Notes: generated from the letters alone by a model not told the origin. A DNA stretch of 22,684 nucleotides from an uncultured Clostridia bacterium (GCA_947627815.1 CANQXN010000009.1:1-22684), one strand, 5' to 3'. Positions 1 through 8,022 are shown, counted from the stretch's first letter. A program made the numbers and translations.

Positions 1-1
1 C

Positions 2-817
2 AGCGAGGGCGAACCCGGCGCCGACCCCATCGCCGTCTTAGACGATCCGGGCGCCGTTTATCCCGACGCGACCCCCGCCGTCATACACGGACAGGTGACG
101 CTCTCTCATGTGGATTTCGGCTATCTTCCTGACAAAGTGGTATTGCGGCAGATCTCGCTGTCGGTCAAACCGGGGCAGAAAGTGGCCTTTGTGGGTTCCA
201 CCGGCGCGGGAAAAACGACGATCACCAACCTGCTCAATCGGTTCTATGACATCGGCCACGGCTCCATCACGGTGGACGGCATCGATATCCGCTGCATCGA
301 CCGCTCTTTCCTGCGGAAAAACATCGCGATGGTACTACAGGACACCAACCTCTTTACCGGCACGGTGCGGGACAACATCCGTTACGGGCGGCCGGACGCC
401 ACCGACGAGGAAGTGATCGAGGCCGCCAAGACCGCAAGCGCCCACAGCTTCATTCTGCGGCTTGAAAAGGGGTATGACACGGTACTGGAAGGCAACGGCG
501 CCAATCTCTCCCAAGGACAGCGGCAGTTGCTCTCCATCGCCCGGGCGGCGCTCTCCAAAGCGCCCATTCTGGTGCTGGACGAGGCCACAAGCTCGGTCGA
601 CACCCGCACCGAACGCCACATCGAACACGGCATGGAACGCCTGATGAAGAACCGCACCACCTTTGTGATCGCGCACCGCCTCTCCACCGTGCGCAACGCC
701 GACCGTATTTTTGTCCTAGAAAAGGGCGAGATCATCGAAGAAGGCTCCCACGAAGAGCTGCTCGCCATGGGCGGCCGCTATCACGAACTCTATACCGGCG
801 TCAAAGAGCTGGATTGA
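2..817 (+). CDS. ABC exporter, C-terminal nucleotide-binding part (5' truncated by window edge)
   Basis: The reading frame is open from the window edge, so only the last ~271 residues are visible and the true start lies upstream. The part seen is a complete ATP-binding domain: Walker A GSTGAGKTT (about 213-240), Q-loop in MVLQDTNLFTG, signature LSQGQ, Walker B ILVLDEAT, D-loop SSVDTRTE and H-loop AHRLST. This order and spacing match ABC-B type half-exporters of the MsbA/LmrA group, in which a six-helix membrane domain precedes the ATPase and two copies dimerise to export lipids, drugs or peptides. The membrane domain is outside the window, so the substrate cannot be inferred. Another half-transporter gene may lie just upstream, since these often occur as heterodimer pairs, but this is not visible. 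The gene converges on the dehydratase gene, sharing a terminator with it. Confidence 0.93.
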   Translation, partial: SEGEPGADPIAVLDDPGAVYPDATPAVIHGQVTLSHVDFGYLPDKVVLRQISLSVKPGQKVAFVGSTGAGKTTITNLLNRFYDIGHGSITVDGIDIRCIDRSFLRKNIAMVLQDTNLFTGTVRDNIRYGRPDATDEEVIEAAKTASAHSFILRLEKGYDTVLEGNGANLSQGQRQLLSIARAALSKAPILVLDEATSSVDTRTERHIEHGMERLMKNRTTFVIAHRLSTVRNADRIFVLEKGEIIEEGSHEELLAMGGRYHELYTGVKELD

Positions 818-917
818 CGGCGCCTGCGCCACGCTTGCGATGTTTACGCGGCTATACGCCACGCTTTCCGTAGCTTTCTGCGGCTTACCCCTTTGTGTAG
901 CAGTCCCAAATGACAAA

Positions 918-957
918 AACCCGACGCCGTCTTGCCGACGGCGTCGGGTTGTCTTTT
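918..957. terminator. Bidirectional intrinsic terminator between convergent genes
   Basis: A perfect 13-bp inverted repeat (918-930 with 938-950, 7-nt loop) is GC-rich and followed on the + strand by a T run (952-957). It is preceded by an A run (915-919) that gives a U run on the - strand. It sits about 100 nt after the ABC transporter stop and 33 nt after the dehydratase stop, so it can end both transcripts. Confidence 0.85.
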
Positions 958-982
958 TTGTCATGAACTTGCCCTGTGTTTC

Positions 983-2947
983 TCAAAGTTTGTTTCTGGT
1001 GGGGTGGAAGGTGCCGGTCGTTTCCTCGGTCAGACGGTAAATGGCATCCTCGTCCTCCTTGTAGGCGGCCTCGATCAAAAGCCTCAGCCGCTTCAAAAAG
1101 AGATCGTAATCCATGGGCGCCGGCTTGCCGATGAAAATCAGATTGTTTGGTGTCTTTGCCAAGCCCTCAATATCCATGAGCTTTTCTTCATACAGCTTTT
1201 CGCCGGGGCGCAGGCCGGTATATTCGATCTTGATATCGACATCGGGGCGCTTGCCCGACAGCGTAATCAAGTTGCGCGCCAAAGTATCGATTTTGACAGG
1301 CTCGCCCATGTCGAGGACATAAATCTCGGAGCCTTCTCCCATCACGCTGGCTTGCAGCACCAAACTGCACGCCTCGGAGATCAGCATAAAATAGCGGATA
1401 ATATCGGGGTGCGTCACCTTGACGGGGCCGCCGGCGGCAATCTGCTTTTTAAAGAGCGGAATCACCGAGCCGTTGCTGCCGAGTACATTCCCAAACCGCA
1501 CGGCGGAAAAATGGGTTTTCGATGCGATTTTTTCGTGGCGTGCCGAAATAATCGTTTCCCCCGACGCTTCATGCGCTTTTAACAGCGGGAGTTCGTCGCC
1601 CCTGCCCTCTTTTACGAAATGGTCGAATGTCTGAATGATCATTTCGCAGAGACGCTTGGAAGCGCCCATGATGTTGGTGGGGTTCACCGCCTTGTCGGTG
1701 GAGATGAGGACAAAACGCTCGCATCCGTTTTCCATCGCCGCATAGGCGGTCTTATAGGTGCCGATGGCATTGTTTTTGATGGCCTCGCAGGGGCTGTCTT
1801 CCATGAGGGGTACATGCTTGTGCGCCGCCGCGTGATAGACGATCTGCGGGCGGTAAGTAGAGAAAATCTCGTTGAGCCTTCCGCTGTCACGCACCGATCC
1901 GATCAGCACCGTCAGAGAAAGATCGGGATATTTGTCGACGAGTTCCTGCTGGATCGCATAGGCGTTGTTTTCATAAATGTCAAAAATAATGAGCTGTTTG
2001 GGCGCGTGTTCCGCAATTTGCCGGCAAAGCTCGCTCCCGATGGAACCGCCGCCGCCCGTGACCATGACGACTTTCCCGGTGAGCATTTCAAAGACAGGCG
2101 CAAGGTCGAGCGAAATCCGTTTGCGCCCCAAAAGGTCTTCAATGGCTACATCTACAAGGTCAGTCACATTGACTTCGCCGTTCGCAATCTGATAAATGCC
2201 CGGCAGGCTCTTGAGTTCGCATTCGGTTGTGTTGCAAATATTGAGAAAATCTTTTTTTACTTCTTCCGAGGCGCTGGGAATGGCGAAAAAGATCTTTTTG
2301 ATGTTATACTTTTCCACCGCCCAGAGAATATTGTCCCTGCCGCCCACGATCTGAACGCCCTCGATGAATTTGCCCCATTTGGTCGGATCGTCGTCGATGA
2401 CGCAAGCCGCGCGGCCGTCCACATGAGCGCTGCGGGAAATATCCTGAAGAATCATGCGCCCGGCATTGCCGGCGCCGATCACCATGATGTTATAGTTTTT
2501 TTCTCTCGTGATCGGCTTGTCTTTGCGGGACCAAACCACCCTGGCGCCAAGGCGCAGCACAAAGGTCAGGCAGAATTGGATCGCCGGTCCGAACAGATAG
2601 TAAGAGACGGGCATCCAGCCGAAAATCAGCGTAATGATCAGCGCATGAAGAACGCCGGTCAGGAGGGTGATGCCGACAAGCCGGAGAAATTCGTTGAGTC
2701 CGGCATAGCGCCAAAGAATCGAGTACATCCGCGTAAAAACAAAGATCACCCATACCGCAAAGGCGAAGGCGGGCGCAAACCAGAGCGCCGGCCAAAAATA
2801 TTGATCCGGGATTTGGGCAAGACTGCAATCAAACCGCAGCCACAGCCCGAATAGATAGGAAAGACCCGCCGCAAGGAAGTCATAAACCATCAAACCGATC
2901 ACGACAAGGTGTTTTTTCGACGGCATTTGTTCTTTATGTTCTGTCAT
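983..2947 (-). CDS. Membrane-bound nucleotide-sugar 4,6-dehydratase (CapD/WbpM/PglF/EpsC type)
   Basis: This 654-residue protein has the two-part layout of the CapD/WbpM/PglF family. The N-terminus carries about four membrane helices (roughly residues 12-135). A first Rossmann domain begins at VIGAGNAG (about 156-163). The catalytic short-chain dehydrogenase domain begins with GGGGSIGSE (298-306). The family active-site block STDKAVNP (416-423) is present, as is MGASK (427-431), where Met replaces the usual Tyr of YxxxK, as is normal for this family. It should convert UDP-GlcNAc to UDP-4-keto-6-deoxy-HexNAc, the first step to bacillosamine, QuiNAc or FucNAc, at the inner membrane face. About 37 residues (441-477) between the MIIQ helix and the FSAVRFGN strand look longer than in typical members. 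The ATG at 2947 was chosen as the longest in-frame start; an internal Met at codon 8 is possible. It has its own promoter (3156-3185), separate from the main cluster. Confidence 0.93.
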   Translation of the reverse strand: MTEHKEQMPSKKHLVVIGLMVYDFLAAGLSYLFGLWLRFDCSLAQIPDQYFWPALWFAPAFAFAVWVIFVFTRMYSILWRYAGLNEFLRLVGITLLTGVLHALIITLIFGWMPVSYYLFGPAIQFCLTFVLRLGARVVWSRKDKPITREKNYNIMVIGAGNAGRMILQDISRSAHVDGRAACVIDDDPTKWGKFIEGVQIVGGRDNILWAVEKYNIKKIFFAIPSASEEVKKDFLNICNTTECELKSLPGIYQIANGEVNVTDLVDVAIEDLLGRKRISLDLAPVFEMLTGKVVMVTGGGGSIGSELCRQIAEHAPKQLIIFDIYENNAYAIQQELVDKYPDLSLTVLIGSVRDSGRLNEIFSTYRPQIVYHAAAHKHVPLMEDSPCEAIKNNAIGTYKTAYAAMENGCERFVLISTDKAVNPTNIMGASKRLCEMIIQTFDHFVKEGRGDELPLLKAHEASGETIISARHEKIASKTHFSAVRFGNVLGSNGSVIPLFKKQIAAGGPVKVTHPDIIRYFMLISEACSLVLQASVMGEGSEIYVLDMGEPVKIDTLARNLITLSGKRPDVDIKIEYTGLRPGEKLYEEKLMDIEGLAKTPNNLIFIGKPAPMDYDLFLKRLRLLIEAAYKEDEDAIYRLTEETTGTFHPTRNKL

Positions 2948-3029
2948 CCTGTTCTTTTCTTACGGTCGCTTGTCCGCAAGATCCTCTTTTCCCCATCATT
3001 TCTTGGTGCTTTTCTAATTTTTCGGCAAA

Positions 3030-3093
3030 AACAGAGAAAGAAAATCAGAGAGCAGACCCCATGCGGCATGAGGCAAAATCATACCCTCTCTGA
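3030..3093 (-). terminator. Possible attenuator hairpin in the dehydratase leader
   Basis: On the - strand, an 8-bp perfect stem (3086-3093 with 3045-3052) encloses a second 7-bp stem with one G-U pair (3067-3073 with 3057-3063, 3-nt loop). It is followed at once by a U-rich tail (3044 down to 3031). It lies between the predicted transcription start (~3149) and the ATG at 2947, so it could act as a conditional terminator. The structure is visible; the regulatory role is inference. Confidence 0.35.
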
Positions 3094-3114
3094 ATTTCAA
3101 AAAATGTAAAGTTA

Positions 3115-3152
3115 TCAGCCGATACCGGGCGATCCCTCGCGATATCGGCTGA
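3115..3152 (-). promoter_or_regulatory. Palindrome at the 5' end of the dehydratase leader
   Basis: A 10-bp inverted repeat (3115-3124 with 3143-3152) encloses a smaller one (3129-3132 with 3137-3140). It begins within a few bases of the expected start point of the promoter at 3156-3185, so it may be an operator or a 5' mRNA stem-loop. Confidence 0.45.
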
Positions 3153-3155
3153 ATC

Positions 3156-3185
3156 ATTGTATCATATCTTTGCCCATTCTGTCAA
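3156..3185 (-). promoter_or_regulatory. Sigma-A type promoter for the dehydratase gene
   Basis: On the - strand, TTGACA (3185-3180), an 18-bp spacer and TACAAT (3161-3156). The -35 matches consensus fully and the -10 has one mismatch. Transcription would start near 3149, giving a ~200-nt leader before the ATG at 2947. Confidence 0.7.
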
Positions 3186-3377
3186 GAGGCATTAGAAAAA
3201 AAGTATAGGGAAAACCAAATAAATTTATAAAAAGCTGCATTATTTTTCATTTTTTTCTTTGGCGTTTCCTTTGGTTTCCATGGGATTAGTTCCCGCCTTT
3301 GCCGCCTTATTCCGACAAACGGCGAAAGTTCAGGCAAGTTCTGACAGGTCTGCCGCCTTTTTGCTTTTGCGCCGGCG

Positions 3378-3429
3378 GCAACAAGCGCCCGGCGCCGGCA
3401 AAAACTTGCCGGCGCCGGGCGCTTGTTGC
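3378..3429. repeat. Perfect 24-bp stem, 4-nt loop GC-rich hairpin
   Basis: Positions 3378-3401 are exactly complementary to 3406-3429, with loop AAAC (3402-3405). The stem is very GC-rich and stands out in an otherwise unremarkable spacer. There is no T run directly after it on either strand, so it is not a standard terminator. It lies close to the composition boundary of the polysaccharide cluster. Confidence 0.85.
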
Positions 3430-3722
3430 AAATGCCGACTTTGGCGTTTTTCCCGACATTTTGAAATCTTTTGAATATTTTCTGACGGCGGCATGATGAC
3501 TTTTGTCTCTCGTTGATTGAATGTTTCTAAGTGATACAATGCACGCCATGATTGGGCGCGCGTTCCAAAAGATTCAGAAACTCAAACTCTCCGAACAAGA
3601 TTTGCGCCCCAAATTGCGCCACAGTACGCAAAAACAGATTTAACAAAGCATTTCGTCAAGCATCTCATTACCAATATTTCAGTATCGCTCAGAATCGGCA
3701 AAAGACCTTAACCAATCATCTG

Positions 3723-4952
3723 TTAATCTCTTCTGAATATATCTCTTGTATAAACCTTGTCGGCCACATCATCTAGACAAGCGTCATAACGATTCGCTAT
3801 AATAGCATTACTCATCGCTTTAAATTTAAAAATATCATTTACGATTTGACTTCCGAAGAAGGTTGTGCCATCCGTGAGAGTTGGCTCATAGATAACAATT
3901 TTGGCACCCTTGGCCTTAATACGCTTCATAACACCTTGGATAGAAGACTGACGAAAGTTGTCCGAGTTGGACTTCATGGTAAGTCTATAAACGCCAATCG
4001 TTACTTCCTTTTCTTTGGCGGCATCCCACTGACTGTTGGCCTCGTATGCTCCTGCGATTTCCAATACTCTATTCGCTATGAAATCCTTCCTTGTACTGTT
4101 CGAATCAACGATAGCCTTAATCAAATTTTCTGGCACATCCCGAAAGTTTGCGAGAAGCTGTTTCGTATCCTTAGGCAAGCAATAACCACCGTAACCAAAA
4201 GAAGGATTGTTGTAATGCGATCCGATACGGGGATCAAGACAAACACCATCAATAATAGACTTCGTATCAAGCCCCTTTGTTTCCGCATATGTATCAAGTT
4301 CGTTGAAATAGGAAACACGAAGAGCCAAGTAAGTATTTGCAAAGAGCTTTACGGCTTCCGCCTCGGCAAAACCCATGAAGAGAATATCAATATTATCTTT
4401 GATTGCTCCTTCTGCGAGCAAATTGGCAAATGCCCTGGCTTCCGCTTTCTTTTCTTCATCACAACCGACAATAATTCTGGAAGGCCACAAGTTATCTTCC
4501 AAAGCCTTGCCTTCTCTCAAAAACTCGGGCGAGAAAAGGATATTATTCGTGTGGTACTTCAATCTTATATTTGCAGTATAACCAACCGGAATGGTCGATT
4601 TGATGACCATCATTGCGTTAGGATTTACTTTCAAAACCAGTTCGATTACCTGCTCTACACAACTCGTATCGAAAAAGTTTTTCTTAGAATCATAGTTGGT
4701 GGGAGCAGCAATAACAACGAATTCAGCATCCTTATATGCAGCTTCACCGTCTGTTGTAGCAACCAAGTCAAGTTCCTTTTCCGCAAAGAATTTTTCAATG
4801 TAATAATCCTGAATTGGTGAAATTCTGTTATTGATGTTTTCCACTTTTTCGGAAATAACATCCACCAATGTTACATGGTTTTTTTGAGCAAACAAAGTTG
4901 CAATCGACAAGCCGACATAACCTGCGCCGGCGACAGCAATTCTCTTATTCAT
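3723..4952 (-). CDS. ugd: UDP-glucose 6-dehydrogenase
   Basis: This 409-residue enzyme oxidises UDP-glucose to UDP-glucuronate with two NAD+ in the cytoplasm. Visible features are the N-terminal Rossmann motif GAGYVGLS (about 9-16), KSTIPVGYT (118-126), SPEFLREGKALED (141-153) and the catalytic cysteine in GYGGYCLPKDTK (Cys258). The C-terminal UDP-binding domain follows. The frame extends three codons further to a TTG, but I chose the ATG at 4952 because AAGGA lies ~10 nt upstream of it and would be too close to the TTG. It is the last gene of the polysaccharide cluster and directly follows the UDP-glucuronate 4-epimerase gene (18-nt gap). Together the pair would supply UDP-glucuronate and UDP-galacturonate for the glycan. 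Confidence 0.95.
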   Translation of the reverse strand: MNKRIAVAGAGYVGLSIATLFAQKNHVTLVDVISEKVENINNRISPIQDYYIEKFFAEKELDLVATTDGEAAYKDAEFVVIAAPTNYDSKKNFFDTSCVEQVIELVLKVNPNAMMVIKSTIPVGYTANIRLKYHTNNILFSPEFLREGKALEDNLWPSRIIVGCDEEKKAEARAFANLLAEGAIKDNIDILFMGFAEAEAVKLFANTYLALRVSYFNELDTYAETKGLDTKSIIDGVCLDPRIGSHYNNPSFGYGGYCLPKDTKQLLANFRDVPENLIKAIVDSNSTRKDFIANRVLEIAGAYEANSQWDAAKEKEVTIGVYRLTMKSNSDNFRQSSIQGVMKRIKAKGAKIVIYEPTLTDGTTFFGSQIVNDIFKFKAMSNAIIANRYDACLDDVADKVYTRDIFRRD

Positions 4953-4970
4953 TATAAACAATTCCTTTTC

Positions 4971-6035
4971 TTATTTTCGGATATAAAATTCATAATACCA
5001 TTTCGCAAATCTTTTTAACCCTTCTCTCAAAGAAGTGTTGGGCTTGAAACCAAAATCCCGTTCTAAAGGCGTGGTATCTGCATAGGTTACCGGAACATCG
5101 CCCGCCTGCATGGGAACGAGTTTCTTGTGTGCCTCAAAGTCATAATCCGAGGGCAATACTTGAGCGGCGATCAACTCTTCCTGCAAGATCTGAACAAAAT
5201 CCAAAAGATTTTCGGGAGAATTGTTACCGATGTTATAAACCATATACGGAGGAATCGGCAACCCATCTTCGCCCGCTTTCTTTTCTGGGGCGTGTTGCAT
5301 GACCCGGATTATGCCTTCTACAATATCATCAATATAAGTGAAATCGCGCTTGCAATTTCCATAGTTAAAGATTTCGATCGTCTGACCTTTAACGAGCTTG
5401 TTGGTAAAGCCGAAGTATGCCATGTCAGGACGACCCGCAGGGCCGTAAACCGTGAAGAAACGAAGACCTGTAGAAGGAATATTGTAGAGCTTGGAATAGG
5501 CGTGAGCCAGCAACTCATTGCTCTTCTTGGTAGCAGCATACAAGGATACAGGATTATCCACCTTGTCCTCCGTACTATAAGGCACCTTCTTATTGGAACC
5601 ATAAACAGAGGAACTGGACGCATATACAAGGTGTGCTACCATATTGTTTCTGCAAGCTTCAAGAATATTATAAAAGCCAATCAAGTTCGACTCAATATAG
5701 ACATCCGGATTGGAAATGGAATACCGAACACCTGCCTGTGCTGCAAGATTTACAACAACTGCTGGTTTATATTCTGTAAAAACAGAGTCAATCAACGCCT
5801 TGTCCGCAAGATTACCCTTAATAAATACCCATTCGTTTTTCTGAACACCCGCTATATCGTTGAGTCGCCACTCTTTGATAGAAACATCATAATAGTCGTT
5901 TACATTATCCAAACCGACCACCTTAACATTTTGATATTCCTTGAGCAATTTTATAACGAGATTTGCGCCAATAAATCCAGCCGCACCAGTTACAAGAATT
6001 GTCTGGCCGTTCAAATCCACATTTTTTTTTACCAT
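4971..6035 (-). CDS. UDP-glucuronate 4-epimerase
   Basis: This 354-residue extended short-chain dehydrogenase has the NAD-binding motif TGAAGFIGANL near the N-terminus. It also has LAAQAGVRYSISNP, the ASSSSVYG strand and the catalytic YAATK (YxxxK). The LAAQAGVRYS and FFTVYGPAGRPDMA blocks are typical of the GAE/LpsL/Cap1J group that interconverts UDP-glucuronate and UDP-galacturonate. Length is normal for that group. The ATG at 6035 has a GGGGG-containing site about 8 nt upstream. Codons 2-5 contain an A9 run (6022-6030), a possible slippage site. The neighbouring ugd makes its substrate, which supports the assignment; a different epimerase specificity cannot be excluded from sequence alone. 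Confidence 0.9.
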   Translation of the reverse strand: MVKKNVDLNGQTILVTGAAGFIGANLVIKLLKEYQNVKVVGLDNVNDYYDVSIKEWRLNDIAGVQKNEWVFIKGNLADKALIDSVFTEYKPAVVVNLAAQAGVRYSISNPDVYIESNLIGFYNILEACRNNMVAHLVYASSSSVYGSNKKVPYSTEDKVDNPVSLYAATKKSNELLAHAYSKLYNIPSTGLRFFTVYGPAGRPDMAYFGFTNKLVKGQTIEIFNYGNCKRDFTYIDDIVEGIIRVMQHAPEKKAGEDGLPIPPYMVYNIGNNSPENLLDFVQILQEELIAAQVLPSDYDFEAHKKLVPMQAGDVPVTYADTTPLERDFGFKPNTSLREGLKRFAKWYYEFYIRK

Positions 6036-6440
6036 TCTGTTATGCCCCCATTTTCACGCTTGTTTTATATTGCCCAACCGAATAAATGCGGCGCGGCGCA
6101 AAAACCTCGTTTTATTGAGACTTTTGAGGCACTTCCTTAAAGCGCTCAACGCTCGTTTGCCCGTTCTATTCGGCCAACATTTGTTGTATTTATTTCCACA
6201 ACCATTTTTTGCGGCCGCTCCCTTCTTGCTTCTTCCATCTGCAAGAAGTTCGGATATATTGAGAAAGGGTCTTCTCTTGCTATCTTTTCTTATGCCCAAG
6301 GCCCAGCCCTCCCGGCAAAATGCAACTTTACAATTAGATATACCTTATCACCCGGTTGTCGTTTACATCTAAACAGATCCTTAAAATTTATACAGCAATA
6401 CCACTTCTCCTGCCAAACTAGCAGAAATGTATTATCATTA
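6036..6440. other. 405-nt gap with a possible internal promoter
   Basis: No confident gene. A - strand promoter candidate lies at 6387-6416. A basic 81-codon frame (6054-6299, -) starts with TTG behind a GGGAGGG about 7 nt upstream, but its composition (rich in Lys and Arg) and lack of recognisable motifs make it doubtful. The length and the promoter candidate suggest that the epimerase-ugd pair may be transcribed separately from the rest of the cluster. Confidence 0.4.
6387..6416 (-). promoter_or_regulatory. Candidate internal promoter for the epimerase-ugd pair
   Basis: On the - strand, TTGGCA (6416-6411), an 18-bp spacer and TATAAA (6392-6387). Each box has one mismatch to consensus. It lies just downstream of DUF1919 gene A and ~350 nt before the epimerase start. 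Confidence 0.4.
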
Positions 6441-7127
6441 TCACATTTCTTTTTCATTCTCTGTTATGCTGTTAAACCAAGACACATAATCAAACTGATC
6501 TATAAATCGCCTGCCTGTAATAAGGTTTTGTGTCATCCATATATTGGGAACCACATTCTTTTTGTATAGTTTATTATATATTTTACAAATTTTACAGAAC
6601 CTCTTAAAGCCTTTTAAGTACACTGCGCTCCTAAGATCCGGATGTTTTTCAGCGGTAAATACGATTTTATGCTGAAAAGGGAGTTGATCAAATCTTTCAA
6701 GCAGTTGCCCCCCCCCCGCATAATTCGTATACATAAATACCATATTATCGTGATTTATGCGATTTTTTCTCTGGTTCCATTTTTCAATCGCCTCATCGAA
6801 AGTGGTATAATGCATAAAATGTATCTTTATACCGAGATAGCCCACACCAACGGGATATGTTTTATCGCCACTCGTATCTTCAACTATTTCGGCATTCAAA
6901 AAATCCTGCCAGTTTTCAAGAGCCTTTATATAATCCTCGCCTGTCAAATAAAGATTGATAAAAGGTGAGTTGAATTTCAATCCCAGCCAATGATATATGA
7001 TACCGCCGGCGCAGTTGGAGCAAATCAGAGATATGTCTTTGTTTTTCAATCTTGCGCGGTTGGCGGCATCTATTTCATTCTGCTGTTTTAACAAATGTGA
7101 TTTTATCTGTCGCTTGATAAAGCTCAT
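6441..7127 (-). CDS. DUF1919 family protein A (in frame across a G10 tract)
   Basis: This 228-residue protein belongs, as far as I can tell, to the DUF1919 family of exopolysaccharide-locus proteins. Family-like blocks include CSNCAGGIIYHWLGLKFNSP (36-55), YPVGVGYLGIKIHFMHY (91-107), the charged EKWNQRKNRINHDN helix (115-128) and KIVFTAEKHPDLRSAVYLKGF. The biochemical function is not established to my knowledge; a role in glycan modification is inferred from context. There is no signal peptide or membrane segment, so it is probably cytoplasmic. The ATG at 7127 has GAGG 9 nt upstream. Codons 137-140 (AGGG) are encoded by a run of ten G (6708-6717). The family alignment continues normally after the run, so the gene is currently in frame; gain or loss of one G would truncate it. 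A second family member (8070-8715) lies on the other side of licD. Confidence 0.85.
   Translation of the reverse strand: MSFIKRQIKSHLLKQQNEIDAANRARLKNKDISLICSNCAGGIIYHWLGLKFNSPFINLYLTGEDYIKALENWQDFLNAEIVEDTSGDKTYPVGVGYLGIKIHFMHYTTFDEAIEKWNQRKNRINHDNMVFMYTNYAGGGQLLERFDQLPFQHKIVFTAEKHPDLRSAVYLKGFKRFCKICKIYNKLYKKNVVPNIWMTQNLITGRRFIDQFDYVSWFNSITENEKEM
6708..6717. repeat. Poly-G/C tract (10 nt) inside DUF1919 gene A
   Basis: Ten C on the + strand read as G10 in the coding strand. It interrupts neither frame nor family alignment at this length. Runs of this kind are classic sites of slipped-strand mispairing. Confidence 0.9.
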
Positions 7128-7224
7128 AATAAAAAACCTCGTTTCTTATTCTGGTTTTTTAATTGCTCGTCCATTTTTTAACTGATACGCACCTCCGGCG
7201 CTTTTTCTGCCAATCTACAAACTA

Positions 7225-8022
7225 TCATTTCATATATGTAATAGTGGAATGATGTGATACTCTTTTTTCTTCCGCTGGCAATTCCATATAATTTCCATAT
7301 ACTTTTTTCAGAAAATAATCATATTCACTTAACACATCAAATGAATACCCCTCAAAAGATTTTAATGAAAAATCCCCCCAATTCCTAATCGCGCCAACTT
7401 CTTTCTTTGCATCATACCCCCAAACCATGTTTGTTAAAAAGTTATGATGATCTGATTTGTTTTTTAATGCTATCTTTTCAATCTTATCGCAATAAATCTT
7501 TCCTGGAATGATTTTTATTAATGAGTACCAAAGCTTTCTTAATAAATTAGTCGTGTTTTTTGTATCCTTCATTGACACCAAAACATATTTTTCGAGCTTT
7601 TTGCATTTGGTTTTGTTTTTCATAGCACTAGCTAATGTTTTTCCCGCACTATCAATGGGAAAAATATCAATATATACGCCGAACAAATTATTTTTCATTC
7701 CATTTTCTTCAAGGCATGTCCGGCGATCAAACATTTTTGCATAGGGATAAAAATACCTGCTGCCCATTTTATAATGAATGATGCCGTAATTGTTCTGCTC
7801 TTCGCGAAAATAACCCAGATTAAGAAATCGTTCATAGTCATCTCGTTGCATAATAACATCAATGTCATCGTCCCATGGGATAAAGCCATTATGTCGAATA
7901 GCGCCTATAAGAGTCCCATATGCCAAAGAATAATGCAATCCGTTCTTTTTACATAGTTGATCAAATTGCACCAAGATATTTAAACAAATTTTTTTTGTTT
8001 CCTCTAAATTAACTATCTGCAT
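7225..8022 (-). CDS. LicD family phosphotransferase-like protein
   Basis: This ~265-residue protein carries the LicD signature near its N-terminus: YSLAYGTLIGAIRHNGF followed by IPWDDDIDV (about residues 32-57). The Asp cluster is the expected metal-binding nucleotidyltransferase-like site. LicD proteins transfer phosphocholine or related phospho-alcohol groups onto surface glycans. No choline uptake or activation genes (licA, licB, licC) are seen here, so the donor may differ. The frame reaches two codons further to 8028, but GGAG lies 1 nt before that ATG and 7 nt before the ATG at 8022, so I chose the latter. It sits between the two DUF1919 genes, and a CDP-alcohol transferase homologue is upstream in the same cluster, which supports phosphodiester decoration of the polymer. 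Confidence 0.88.
   Translation of the reverse strand: MQIVNLEETKKICLNILVQFDQLCKKNGLHYSLAYGTLIGAIRHNGFIPWDDDIDVIMQRDDYERFLNLGYFREEQNNYGIIHYKMGSRYFYPYAKMFDRRTCLEENGMKNNLFGVYIDIFPIDSAGKTLASAMKNKTKCKKLEKYVLVSMKDTKNTTNLLRKLWYSLIKIIPGKIYCDKIEKIALKNKSDHHNFLTNMVWGYDAKKEVGAIRNWGDFSLKSFEGYSFDVLSEYDYFLKKVYGNYMELPAEEKRVSHHSTITYMK

Larger units (their letters stand above)
2948..3722. other. Intergenic region between the dehydratase and ugd; no protein gene recognised
   Basis: About 775 nt without a convincing gene. The left part holds the dehydratase promoter, palindrome and leader hairpin described separately. The middle holds a 24-bp perfect stem hairpin (3378-3429). Short open frames on both strands (for example 3307-3549 -) have odd composition, run through the hairpin and lack a good ribosome binding site, so I do not call them. 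The base composition shifts here from GC-rich flank to AT-rich cluster. I see no clear intrinsic terminator right after the ugd stop, only a weak 5-bp stem near 3705-3725. Confidence 0.6.

Noticed and set aside
1619..2854. 411-codon open frame on the + strand
   Set aside because: Antisense shadow of the dehydratase gene; its translation has no family-like motifs, while the - strand reading has all expected ones.
3307..3549. 80-codon - strand frame through the large hairpin
   Set aside because: No ribosome binding site of note, low-complexity product dictated by the hairpin sequence, overlapping alternatives in other frames.
3846..6140. Long + strand open frames opposite ugd and the epimerase
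   Set aside because: Antisense shadows with Cys/Ile/Asn-rich composition unlike real proteins.
7128..7185. 16-codon frame (MDEQLKNQNKKRGFLL) overlapping the start of DUF1919 gene A by ATGA
   Set aside because: The nearest GGAGG is about 17 nt from its ATG, too far, and the product is too short to judge; noted only as possible translational coupling.
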